Source: DATEDA01 sp963744255 (GTDB lineage: Bacteria > Pseudomonadota > Gammaproteobacteria > Burkholderiales > SG8-39). Taken from it: a stretch of 64,000 nucleotides of DNA. This document shows, piece after piece, positions 26,862 through 37,698 of this stretch. Position numbers and translations under genes: made by a program. Every line of letters starts with the position of its first letter. Positions within the stretch are counted from its first letter, which is position 1. The stretch covers positions 1 through 64,000 of the forward strand of contig CAVUSZ010000020.1 of the NCBI GenBank assembly GCA_963744255.1, in the 5' to 3' direction. Below the pieces are notes generated by a model. The model was not told the origin of the DNA. It saw only the letters and a program-made list of their open reading frames with translations, and did no database searches.

Positions 26862-28454
26862 ATGCTGATGTCGTCGCAGGACTACCGCGACTCGCTCCGG
26901 CGCTACCGGCCGCGCGTGTACGTCGACGGCCGCGCCGTCGAGTCGGTCGCCGACGAGCCCGCGCTCGCGCCGGGCGTGAACGCAATCGGACTCACCTACG
27001 ATTTCGCGCTGCGCGAGCAGCTCGCGCCGGTGATGCGCGCACGATCGGGCGCACACGAGATCAACCGGATGAACGCGATACCGGCGTCGAGCCAGGATCT
27101 GCTGAACAAGCTCGAAGCCGTGCGGCTGCTCTGCCGGGAGACCGGTTGCGCGCAGCGCTATCTGGGTGGCGACGCGCTCGCGGCGCTCCGGCAGGCGACC
27201 CGCCGCATCGACGCCGACAAGGGCACGGACTACACGATGCGGCTCGCGGCGTACCTGGAGCGCGTCCACGCCGAGGACCTCGCGCTCGGCATCGCGATGA
27301 CCGACGGCAAGGGCGACCGTCGCCTGCGTCCGCATCAGCAGGCGAACGCCGACAGCTACGTCCACGTCGCCGAGCGGCGGAAGGACGGCATCGTGCTTTC
27401 GGGCGCGAAGGCGATCATCACCGCGGCGCCCTACGTGCACGAGCTGCTCGTCATGCCCTGCCGCAGCATGGCGCGGGCCGACGCCGACTTCGCAGTCTGC
27501 TGCGCGGTGCCGCTCGACGCCGCGGGCCTGACGATCGTCGCGCGGCCGGCTGGCCGCCCGGGCGAGCAGGCGGCGAAGTTCAGCGCGCGCTACGGTCAAT
27601 CGACCGGCGTCGCGATCTTCGACCGCGTGTTCGTCCCGTGGGAGCGCGTCTTCCTCGCGGGCGAGTGGGAGCACTCCGGGTTCCTCACCTGCAGCTACGC
27701 GACCCATCACCGCCACACCTGCATCGCGGCGCGTGCCGGGTTCGGCGATCTCCTGATCGGCGCCGGCGCGCTGATGACCGAGGCGAACGGCATCGATCTG
27801 GATGCCGCGCCGAACCTGCGCGACGCGATGGTCGATCTGATCAAGATCGTCGAAGGGTTCTACGCCTGCGGTGTCGCCGCGTCGGTCTATTGCACTGCCG
27901 ACGACGCGGGCGTCGCGATGCCAGAGGCGGTGTTCGCGAACATCGGCAAGCTCCTGCTCGCGACGCAGATCTACGACATGCACCGGCTCGCGCACCACGT
28001 TTCAGGCGGGCTGATCGTCACCCTGCCCGGGCCCGCAGAAGACCACAACCCGGCCACCGCCGGCAGGCTCTCGGAGCTGCTCGGCGGGCGCTCCGACATC
28101 CCTTACGAGCGGCGTATCGAGGTCGCGCGCCTGGTCGAGGACCTCACCGCCTCGTACCAGGGCGGCTGGTACTCGGTGATCTCGCTGCACGGCGGCGGCT
28201 CGCCGGAGGCGATGAGGATGGAGATCTGGCGGAATTACCCGCTAGGCAACAAGGTCGACCTCGTCGAGCGGCTGCTCGAGCGGGGCGTGCTGTCCGACGA
28301 GGTGCGCGCGATCACCCGGAATCGCCAGCCCGGCCGCTGCTGCATCGAGGGCTGCCAGGTACCGCCAGCGCCGCAGATGGTGCCGCTGCCCGCTCCGGCG
28401 GGGCGGAGCGCGCCGGAGCTCGTGCGGCTCGGCAAGCGGGCAACGGAGCGCTAG
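26862..28454 (+). CDS. HpaB/AbfD-superfamily flavoprotein (4-hydroxyphenylacetate 3-hydroxylase family)
   Basis: 530 residues. Family features: 'SAHEINRMNAIPASSQDLLNK'-like N-terminal region, 'AMTDGKGDRRLRPHQQ', 'GIVLSGAKAIITAAPYVHELLV' and 'IFDRVFVPWERVFLAGEW', the acyl-CoA dehydrogenase-like FAD fold. It resembles 4-hydroxybutyryl-CoA dehydratase (AbfD) in 'GCAQRYLGGDALAAL' and 'HRHTCIAARAGFGD'. From memory of AbfD, three Cys and one His hold its [4Fe-4S] cluster; here only one of these Cys and the His seem kept. A late 'RCCIEGC' motif is unusual. No flavin reductase is nearby. The substrate is unknown. The stop overlaps the convergent cyclase stop. Confidence 0.75.
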   Translation: MLMSSQDYRDSLRRYRPRVYVDGRAVESVADEPALAPGVNAIGLTYDFALREQLAPVMRARSGAHEINRMNAIPASSQDLLNKLEAVRLLCRETGCAQRYLGGDALAALRQATRRIDADKGTDYTMRLAAYLERVHAEDLALGIAMTDGKGDRRLRPHQQANADSYVHVAERRKDGIVLSGAKAIITAAPYVHELLVMPCRSMARADADFAVCCAVPLDAAGLTIVARPAGRPGEQAAKFSARYGQSTGVAIFDRVFVPWERVFLAGEWEHSGFLTCSYATHHRHTCIAARAGFGDLLIGAGALMTEANGIDLDAAPNLRDAMVDLIKIVEGFYACGVAASVYCTADDAGVAMPEAVFANIGKLLLATQIYDMHRLAHHVSGGLIVTLPGPAEDHNPATAGRLSELLGGRSDIPYERRIEVARLVEDLTASYQGGWYSVISLHGGGSPEAMRMEIWRNYPLGNKVDLVERLLERGVLSDEVRAITRNRQPGRCCIEGCQVPPAPQMVPLPAPAGRSAPELVRLGKRATER

Positions 28455-29365
28455 ACGCGGTACAGCGCCCGCCGGTCGCGGCGGAAGACGATCGGCTGCG
28501 CGAGCGGATCGGTGAGCGGGCGACCGAGGCTGAGCCGGCCCGAGCCGTGTAGTACCGTCTCGCCGCAGACGAGGTGGATCTCCTCCGTCGAGCCGTCGAA
28601 CGCGACGTAGGTGCCGTTCGCGCTCTGGTCGACGAGGCGCACCCGCGTTCCGTCGAGTTCGATCGTCGCGTGCTGGCGCGAGACGAGGAGGTCGGCCACC
28701 GCGAGGTCGTTGCCGGAATCGCGGCCGAGGAGCACCCGCGCCCGCAGCCGGTCGACGGTGAGGGTGCCGCATGCGGCCGAGAGCAAGAGGGCGCCTTCCT
28801 CGGCCGGGTCCGGCTGCCGCCGGATGAGATTGCGCGCGGTGATCTCGCCCGGATCCTGCTGCCAGACGATCTCGTACACCGTCGAGTCGCGCTCGTCGCC
28901 CTTCAGCCGCGTGGTGTACGCCGCCCGCGCGCACGCGGCCGCGTCGGGCGAGAGCCCGTCGACGACCGCCCGGGTCGCGAGGATCTGCTCCGCGCGCGCG
29001 GTCGCGGCGAGATAGGCGGCGACGTTGACGACGGTCCCGTAGACATCGTCGCCGTCGACGATCACCGGTCCGTAGCTGATGCCGGTGTGCAGCTTGAGCA
29101 CGCTGCCCTCCCCGGGCGCGTCGGCGATCTCGGCGTGCAGCGCGCCCATCGCGAGCACCGCCCGTTCGGGGTGGAGGAACGTGCACATCACGCCGTCGCC
29201 GAGCGTCTTGACGAGACGGCCGTCGAACCGCGGAAGGAGCACCCGCGCGCGCGTCGTGAACGCGCGGCTCACCTCCGCCGCCGCGGCGTCGCCGAGCTCA
29301 CGGTACAGGCGCGCGCTCGAAGCGATGTCCGCGAATGCGACGGCCAGGTTGCGGATATCCCGCAC
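28451..29365 (-). CDS. class III nucleotide cyclase fused to an FHA domain
   Basis: 304 residues. The N-terminal cyclase domain (about 5-170) has 'VAFADIASSARLYRELGD' (metal Asp), 'LVKTLGDGVMCTF', and 'DDVYGTVVNVAAYLAATARAEQ' (second metal Asp region and the N-x-R region, with Thr-Ala-Arg). The C-terminal FHA domain (about 215-290) has 'LLGRDSGNDLAVADLLVSRQHATIEL' and 'VRLVDQSANGTYVAF', the phosphothreonine-binding pattern. It probably makes cAMP or cGMP under control of a phosphorylated partner; no Ser/Thr kinase is adjacent. No membrane segments, so cytosolic. Stops of this gene and the HpaB-like gene share a CTAG. Confidence 0.85.
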   Translation of the reverse strand: MRDIRNLAVAFADIASSARLYRELGDAAAAEVSRAFTTRARVLLPRFDGRLVKTLGDGVMCTFLHPERAVLAMGALHAEIADAPGEGSVLKLHTGISYGPVIVDGDDVYGTVVNVAAYLAATARAEQILATRAVVDGLSPDAAACARAAYTTRLKGDERDSTVYEIVWQQDPGEITARNLIRRQPDPAEEGALLLSAACGTLTVDRLRARVLLGRDSGNDLAVADLLVSRQHATIELDGTRVRLVDQSANGTYVAFDGSTEEIHLVCGETVLHGSGRLSLGRPLTDPLAQPIVFRRDRRALYRV

Positions 29366-29586
29366 TGCAAGCCCTCCAGAAGGAATCTTCTTCCGGTGAA
29401 CATCTTATCGGGTCTCGGCCGACCGCCGGCGGAAACTCTTGGCGCGCGGCCGGCGGCACGCCCGCGGGCGCCCGCGAAGGGAGACTTTTCGCACCCGCCG
29501 GCAAGCCGCCGATTTGACAAATGTTTGCAGGCGATCGGCGGGGGGGCCGCATCCGGTGAGCTACCCTCGGGTCGAGAGTCCCCCGC

Positions 29587-31765
29587 ATGCAGCCAGCCGG
29601 CACCCGCTCCACCGCTCCCCCGCCGAACGCCGAACTGGGTGGGCGCACGGTCGTCGCGGCCGCGGCGGCGGCGGCGCTCGCCGCCGGCTGTACCCTCGCA
29701 TCGCTCACCTACGGCTGGAGCTACACGATCGCGGCGCTCATCGGCGCGACGCTCGCATCGGCACTCGCGTGGGTGTACTGGCGGCGCTGTCCCGGCCGAG
29801 CGGATCGCCGACCGCGGCGCGCTCCTCCTCGCGACCACGCTTGCGCTTGCGCTCTTCGCGGTGTATGCGGCCGACGCGCTCGACTGGCGCCCGCTGGGGA
29901 TCGATGACGCGCTGGCCGGTTTGGCGGTCGGGTTCGCGCTGCTCGTCGCGATCCCGTTCCGCTACGTGCTGAAGCGCGCCGACAGCATGCCAAGCACGGC
30001 CGGCGTGACGATCACGGCGCTCGTCGTCGCGCTGCTCGCCTGGACCGTCCTGCTCGACTCGTCGGCGCTGGTCCGCTACGGCGACGCCGAGGACTCGCTC
30101 CTGCTGAAGCTCCCGGCACGCGTGACGGCGGTGCTCGTCGCCGGGCTGGGGTATCTGTATGCGCTGCGCCGCGGGCTCTACGGGACCGCGCTCATCCTGC
30201 TGCTCGTCGTCGGCCTCGCGTGCGTCGGGGTCTGGAACGTCGGACGCATGGGGACGATGGCCGCGGTCTGCGCCGGCGCGTTCGCGGTGGCGACGATGCT
30301 TCCAGCCCTCGTCCTGCGGCGCCGGGCGGACGGCGGGCGGCCGCTCGCGAACCCCGAGCCGCTGTTGGTGCCGATCGGCGCGCTATGCACCGCTGCATTC
30401 GTCGATGGGTTCCACGCCGCCGGGCTGATCGCGATCGCCGCAGGCCTGGCGGGGTGGTGGTTCTATCTCCGCCGCCGCATCCTGCGCGTGTACGGCGCGA
30501 CGTTCGTGCCGGTGAGCGGTCCGCAACTCCTGCTGCGGCTCGGCCTCGCCGGCGGTCTTGGCGCCACCGTCTACGCGCACGCGGTGCTCATCGATGCGGC
30601 GCTGTCGAACTACACCGGGCCGATGTTCCTCGCCGAGCTGCGCGAGCGCGGCCTGTACACGGTGTCCGACGACACGTTCGCCGTCGCGCTGTTGCGCGAC
30701 CAGTATCTCTGGCGCGACGAGATCCTGGCCGGCATCCCGGTCGCGACCGCCTCGCCCGCCCGCCTGATCGAGGCCTGGCGGCACCGCCGCGACGTATGGA
30801 GCACCGCGATGCCGGTCGCGCGCGATTTGCGGCTGCAGTGGTTCGAGCCCGAAGGCTACGGGCTCCAGACGCGCACCGATCGCGACAACCAGCTGCGCGT
30901 GACCGACGTCGTGGGCGGGTCGCCGGCGGACGCGGCAGGCGTGCGCCGCGGCGACGTTCTCCTCGCGGTCGACGGCCTGCCGGTCGCGCGGTTGCGCGAC
31001 GCGAGCGCCGCGCCGGCGCGCGAGGCGCGCGACGCGGTACGACTCGAGCTCGCGGCGCCCGATGGCGCGATGCGCGACGTGACGCTCAAGCGCAGCCGAT
31101 ACGCCATTCCCAGCGTGGCCGGGGAGGCGATCGTGGAGGTCGGCGCGAGCAGGGTGGGCTACATCGCGCTGCGGCACTTCATGGGCAGGACGCGGCAGGA
31201 GTTCGAATCCGCGGCGCTGCGGCTGCGCGGGCGCGGCATCGACGATCTCGTCCTCGACCTGCGCATGAACGGCGGCGGCAGCCTCGACGCCGCCGGGGAT
31301 GTCGCGGGCGCGATCGCGGGCCGCCGCGTCGACGGCCGGACGTTCCTGCGAACGGTGCACAACGAGCGTCACCGCGACAGCGACACGGAATCGGTTTTCC
31401 GCACGCCAGCGTGGGGCGGCCTCGGCCTCGCGCGGCTCTTCGTGATCACGTCGGCGGAGACCTGCTCTGCTGCCGAGACGGTCGTCCATGGGCTCGCGCC
31501 CTACATCCCGGTGGTCACCATCGGCGGCACGACGTGCGGCAAGCCGGTCGGCTTCCAGGTCGTGAAGTACGGCGAAATGTCCTATTGGGTGGTCACGTTC
31601 AAGGACCTGAACGCGCGCGGCGAGGGCGACTACTATTCCGGGCTGGCGCCCACTTGCGCCGCGGCGGATGACCTCACCCGCGGCCTCGGCGATCCCGAGG
31701 AAGCTAGCTTTAAGGCGACCCTGCACTATGTCCGGTTCGGCCGTTGCCCCGCGCCGGAGGCCTGA
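29587..31765 (+). pseudogene. S41 (CtpA-like) peptidase with N-terminal membrane domain, one frameshift
   Basis: The start 'MQPAGTRSTAPPP' leads to hydrophobic segments; the frame shifts near 29788 and continues 'PAERIADRGALLLATTLALALF'. About eight membrane segments extend to near 30630. Then come a PDZ domain ('LRVTDVVGGSPADAAGVRRGDVLLAVDG') and the S41 core: 'VGYIALRHFMGRTRQEF', 'DDLVLDLRMNGGGSLDAAG', 'VITSAETCSAAETVVHGL' (Ser nucleophile) and 'GGTTCGKPVGFQ' (Lys). It would be a membrane-bound, periplasm-facing protease. The large membrane domain is unusual for S41 peptidases. A single-base assembly error is likely, since everything else is intact. Confidence 0.75.
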
Positions 31766-31903
31766 CCCCACACGGCGCCCTTCCACCGGGAAAACTCCTC
31801 GCCGGCAGGCACCCGGGGCCGGTAACGCGCTGGTCGCGCCACGCTTCTTGCTTTCGACCTCCCTCGCCCGGCCGCCCCATCGGTACGGGGCCAGGGGAAC
31901 CCG

Positions 31904-33931
31904 GTGCTCAAGTTCTTTCGCTATTCGTCGTTCGTCGGTCTGGTCGCGGTCATCGCCGTCACGGTGGCGCTGTCGTGGTTCTACCGGCGGCTGGCTTTCG
32001 ACGCTCTTGTCGAAACCGAGACGCGTGCGAACGTCGCGCTCACGAAAGCGTTCGCCAACTCGATCTGGCCGTCGTACGCGGGTTTCGTGGGGCAAGCCGG
32101 GACCATTTCCCCCGCGGACCTGCCGCGGCGCGACGAGATTCCCCGGCTTCGCCGCGACCTGAAGCTGCTCGCCCGGGGTCTCGACGTCGTGAAGGTCAAG
32201 ATCTACGACACGAGCGGGCTCACCGTCTTTTCGACCGATGCGCGCCAGATCGGCCAGGACAAGCGCACGAATCCGGGGTTTGTCCGCGCCCGCGCGGGAA
32301 CGGCGGCGAGCGAGATCACGTTCCGCGACCACTTCGACGCGTGGGAGAGCGAGATCGCCGACCGCAACATCATCGCCACCTACGTTCCGGTTCGCATCTG
32401 GGACGCCGCGCCGGTCGAGGCGGTGATGGAGGTCTACTCGGACGTCACGCCGCTGGTCGCGAAGCTGGAGCGCACGCAGGCACAGATCATCGCCGGAGTG
32501 ATTGGCGCGCTCTCGCTGCTCTACGCGCTCATGCTGTGGATGGGGGGCCGCGCCGACCGCATCCTGCGCGAGCAGGAAGCCCAGCGGGTCGCAAACGAAG
32601 AGCGGATCCGCTACCAGGCCTATCACGACCCTCTCACCGGACTGCCCAACCGCGCAAGCTTCGTGGAGCATCTGGAGGAGGCGATCCGGCGCTCGAAGCG
32701 TTTCGGCTGGTCGCTCGGCCTGATGTTCCTCGATCTCGATCGCTTCAAGCGGGTGAACGACAGCCTCGGCCACGAGGCCGGCGACGAGCTGCTGCGGATC
32801 GCCGCCCGCCGTCTGCAAGGCTGCATCCGCGAGAGCGACATGCTGTTCCGCATGGGCGGCGACGAGTTCACGGTGCTGCTCGAAAACATCAAGGGTCCGG
32901 AGGAGGCGGCGATGGTCGCTGCCCGCATGATCCAGGCGCTCGCCGAGCCGGTCGAGCTCAAGCACCACGAGCTTGCCGCGACGGTGAGCATCGGGATCGC
33001 CGTCTACCCGAAGGACGACGAGACCGGCGAGCGGCTGGTCAAGAGCGCCGACACCGCGATGTACCGCGCGAAAGAGCTCGGGCGGAACCGCTACGCCTTC
33101 TTCACCGGGGAGATGAACGAGCGTGTCGAGCGCCAGCTCCTGCTGGAAGCCGGGCTGCAGCGCGCCCTGCGCAACGACGAGTTCGTGCTCCACTACCAGC
33201 CGCGGGTGTCCGCCGCAACGCGGCGCGTCGTCGGCGTCGAGGCCCTGGCGCGCTGGAACCATCCGGAGGAAGGCCTGGTTCCGCCGGGCGATTTCATCCC
33301 GCTGCTCGAGGAATCGGGACTCATCGTGCCCGTCGGCGCCTGGGTGATCGCGGCAGCCTGCCGCCAGAACAAGGCCTGGCAGGACGCGGGACTGCCGCCG
33401 ATGCGGGTATCGGTCAACATCTCGTCGCGCCAGTTCCGGAGCGAGTCGCTCGACGAGACGATTCGGGAGGCGCTGCGCGCGAGCGGGCTCGACGCGCAGT
33501 GGCTCGAGGTCGAGCTGACCGAGAGCCTGCTGGTCGAGAACAGCGAGCACGCGGTCGCCGTCATGGAGCGGCTCAAGGCGATCGGCGTGGCGATCTCGAT
33601 CGACGACTTCGGCACCGGCTACTCCTCGCTCGGCTATCTCAAGCGTTTCCCGATCGACTGCCTGAAGATCGACCGAAGCTTCGTGCAGGACCTGCGCACG
33701 AGCGCGACCGACGCGGCCATCGTCGACGCCATCTCGGCGCTTGCGCACAGCCTCGGGCTGGGTCTGGTGGCCGAGGGCGTGGAGGAGGCCGGTCAGGCGG
33801 AATTCCTGCGCGCCCGCTACTGCACCGAGCTCCAGGGATATCTCTTCAGCCGCCCGTTGCCGGCGGACGCGGTCGCGGACGCGGTGCGAAGACTGGGGTC
33901 CGCTCCGGAGCGGCTCGCCAGGACGGCCTGA
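31904..33931 (+). CDS. GGDEF-EAL cyclic di-GMP enzyme
   Basis: 675 residues from a GTG with AGGGGA upstream. TM1 at about 9-29, periplasmic region to about 195, TM2 at about 198-215. GGDEF domain: 'DPLTGLPNRASFVEHL', 'DLDRFKRVNDSLGHEAGD', intact 'RMGGDEFTVLL'. EAL domain: 'YQPRVSAATRRVVGVEALARW' (intact EAL), 'SVNISSRQF', 'ELTESLLVEN', 'SIDDFGTGYSSLGYLKRFPID', 'DRSFVQDL'. Both active sites look competent, so it may make and degrade c-di-GMP or be a net phosphodiesterase. With the HD-GYP protein 5 kb away, this region can tune c-di-GMP both ways. Confidence 0.93.
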   Translation: MLKFFRYSSFVGLVAVIAVTVALSWFYRRLAFDALVETETRANVALTKAFANSIWPSYAGFVGQAGTISPADLPRRDEIPRLRRDLKLLARGLDVVKVKIYDTSGLTVFSTDARQIGQDKRTNPGFVRARAGTAASEITFRDHFDAWESEIADRNIIATYVPVRIWDAAPVEAVMEVYSDVTPLVAKLERTQAQIIAGVIGALSLLYALMLWMGGRADRILREQEAQRVANEERIRYQAYHDPLTGLPNRASFVEHLEEAIRRSKRFGWSLGLMFLDLDRFKRVNDSLGHEAGDELLRIAARRLQGCIRESDMLFRMGGDEFTVLLENIKGPEEAAMVAARMIQALAEPVELKHHELAATVSIGIAVYPKDDETGERLVKSADTAMYRAKELGRNRYAFFTGEMNERVERQLLLEAGLQRALRNDEFVLHYQPRVSAATRRVVGVEALARWNHPEEGLVPPGDFIPLLEESGLIVPVGAWVIAAACRQNKAWQDAGLPPMRVSVNISSRQFRSESLDETIREALRASGLDAQWLEVELTESLLVENSEHAVAVMERLKAIGVAISIDDFGTGYSSLGYLKRFPIDCLKIDRSFVQDLRTSATDAAIVDAISALAHSLGLGLVAEGVEEAGQAEFLRARYCTELQGYLFSRPLPADAVADAVRRLGSAPERLARTA

Positions 33932-33988
33932 CGGACCGCGCGCCTCGTAAACACCACCCGATCGGCGCGCCGCCCCTCACCCCGCCTT

Positions 33989-34007
33989 CTCCCCCTACAT
34001 CGGGGAG
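33989..34007. terminator. hairpin downstream of the GGDEF-EAL gene
   Basis: Stem CTCCCC (33989-33994) and GGGGAG (34002-34007), loop of seven. It lies in a pyrimidine-rich 'CCCCTCACCCCGCC' stretch that resembles a common intergenic repeat of high-GC proteobacteria. No T run. No gene is visible in 33932-34122. Confidence 0.45.
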
Positions 34008-34122
34008 AGGGAGCAATCCCCCGCTGCGCGTGGATCACGTCCTGAGCCACCGGCCCTGCGAGAATCGAGCTTCCCGCATTGCCCGTGCAACGCGCTGCCG
34101 TCATACTTCGCAGCGCCCGACG

Positions 34123-35940
<1,818 letters not shown>

Positions 35941-36039
35941 GTCCGCCGTCGCGTGCGCGAGCGCGGGCGGCGATTGTTCTCGCCTTCCGCATGGCTGCGG
36001 GTTACAGTCGGCCCCGCTCCCCCACGGCCGAGGCGTCGC

Positions 36040-37659
36040 ATGCGCGTCTTCCTGGTTCACATTCGCGATCCGCAGTTTTACGCCCTCCCGTCGGAACGGC
36101 GCGCGAAGGGCGGCCGCCTGCAGGTGATGGGCTTCCCGCCGATCGGCATCATGTCGCTGTCGTCCGTGCTGAAGCGGGCCGGCCACGAAGTGTGGATGTT
36201 CGACCAGGCGAATCCCGAGACGCCGAACGAGACGATCATCGCGGAGATGCTCCGCGTCCGTCCGCACCTCGTGGGCCTGAGCTTCCTCTCCACGACCAGC
36301 TTCCCCTACGCCAAGATCCTTGCGCGCCAGCTCCGCGCCGCGGACGCGAAGCTCAAAATCGCCTTCGGCGGCGTGTTCGCCTCGCTGAATGCGCCGCTGG
36401 TCAAGATGCAGGTGCCCGAGGTCGACTTCGTGTGCCGCGGCGATGGCGAGCAGTTGCTCCTCGACCTCCTCGACAACCTCGATAACCCGGGGAGCGTGCT
36501 CGGCGTCACCTGGCAGAAGGACGGCAAGGTCCAGCACAACGCGAACCGTCCGCTCGAGCGCAACCTCGACCAGTGGCCGTTCCCCGACCGCGAGAGCCTG
36601 CCGCTCGACTTCATCGAGTCGATGCCGCTCGACGTGCCGTGCGTGCTTTCGCTCGAGCGCTTCACGACGATGCAAACGTCGCGCGGGTGCCCGTGGCCGT
36701 GCGTGTTCTGCGACATCCCGATCTTCAACGAAGGCAAGTGGCGCTCGCGGAGCCCGGAGCACGTGGTCGCGGAGTTCAAGCAGTTGCAGGAGCAGGGCTA
36801 CGGGGCGGTCTACTTCGTCGACGACCACTTCCTGCTCCAGCCGAAGCGCATCAACGCGATCTGCAAGGGGATCGCCGACAACGACATCCGGATCCAGTGG
36901 GGCTGCGAGGGCCGCGTCGACTCGGTCTGCATGGACCTCTTCCCGGCGATGGCGAAAGCCCACTGCCGCACGCTGATGTTCGGCATCGAGAGCGGCAGCC
37001 AGAAGATGCTCGACCGGCTGAAGAAGGAACAGACGCTGGACGAGGTGAAGACCGCGGTCGCGAACGCGAAGCGGTCGGGCATCGAGATCGTCCACGGCTT
37101 CTTCGTCGTCGGCATCCCCGACGAGACCGAAGCGGACCTGCGGGCGACGTTCAAGTTCGCGTCGCAGCTCCCGATCGACACCTTCGGCTTCAACCGGCTG
37201 TGCGTGTACCGGGGCACGCCGCTCTGGCACGAATACGTGCAGCGCGGTCTCGTGAATGACTCGCGGGACTGGTACAAGTACTTCAAGTGTTCGGAGATCG
37301 ACCCAACGATCCTGGCGGGCGAGACGATCCACCGGATCCGGTCGGAGGGCCTGCGCAAGCTCATGCTCTACAAGCTCGTGCGCTACCCGATCCAGACGCT
37401 TACGCTGCTGCGGCGTTTCATCCGCTACATGCCGCTCCGCGACGTCGTCTATCTCATCATCAAGCCGTTCCTCGGCAAGAAGCAGGGTCCGACCAAGGCC
37501 GAGCTGCTCACGCGCGCGGTCGAGCACGCCGACGTCAAGAGCGCGGCGGCCGATCTCACGCAGCTGAGCGACGACGCGCTGGAGCAGGCGATCATGAATG
37601 CCCGCGCCGAGCGGGCGCAGATCCAGGCGCAGGCTGAGCGCGAGCGCCAGGCGGCGTAG
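36040..37659 (+). CDS. B12-binding radical SAM protein
   Basis: 539 residues. The N-terminal cobalamin-binding-like Rossmann domain (about 1-130) has 'FPPIGIMSLSSVLKRAGHEVWMFD' and 'PHLVGLSFLSTTSF'. The radical SAM core (about 205-420) has the cluster motif 'SRGCPWPCVFCD' (CxxxCxxC), 'VYFVDDHFLLQPKR', 'MFGIESGSQKMLDRLKK' and 'IEIVHGFFVVGIPDETEAD'. The C-terminus is helical and ends in a coiled, Arg/Glu-rich tail. This architecture is used by class B methylases (including hopanoid C-2 methylase) and other enzymes; the product is not predictable here. No hopanoid genes are nearby. Confidence 0.85.
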   Translation: MRVFLVHIRDPQFYALPSERRAKGGRLQVMGFPPIGIMSLSSVLKRAGHEVWMFDQANPETPNETIIAEMLRVRPHLVGLSFLSTTSFPYAKILARQLRAADAKLKIAFGGVFASLNAPLVKMQVPEVDFVCRGDGEQLLLDLLDNLDNPGSVLGVTWQKDGKVQHNANRPLERNLDQWPFPDRESLPLDFIESMPLDVPCVLSLERFTTMQTSRGCPWPCVFCDIPIFNEGKWRSRSPEHVVAEFKQLQEQGYGAVYFVDDHFLLQPKRINAICKGIADNDIRIQWGCEGRVDSVCMDLFPAMAKAHCRTLMFGIESGSQKMLDRLKKEQTLDEVKTAVANAKRSGIEIVHGFFVVGIPDETEADLRATFKFASQLPIDTFGFNRLCVYRGTPLWHEYVQRGLVNDSRDWYKYFKCSEIDPTILAGETIHRIRSEGLRKLMLYKLVRYPIQTLTLLRRFIRYMPLRDVVYLIIKPFLGKKQGPTKAELLTRAVEHADVKSAAADLTQLSDDALEQAIMNARAERAQIQAQAERERQAA

Positions 37660-37698
37660 AGCTCCCGCCCTCTTTTGACACCGGGTGTGCGCGGGGCG

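Noticed and set aside
25209..27998. 929-codon open frame on the minus strand across the HD-GYP and HpaB-like genes
   Set aside because: Its sequence is low-complexity Arg/Ala in the wrong frame of the HD-GYP gene and antisense to the other.
30383..33748. 1121-codon open frame on the minus strand opposite the S41 and GGDEF-EAL genes
   Set aside because: It opposes two genes with intact catalytic motifs and contains no recognisable protein features.
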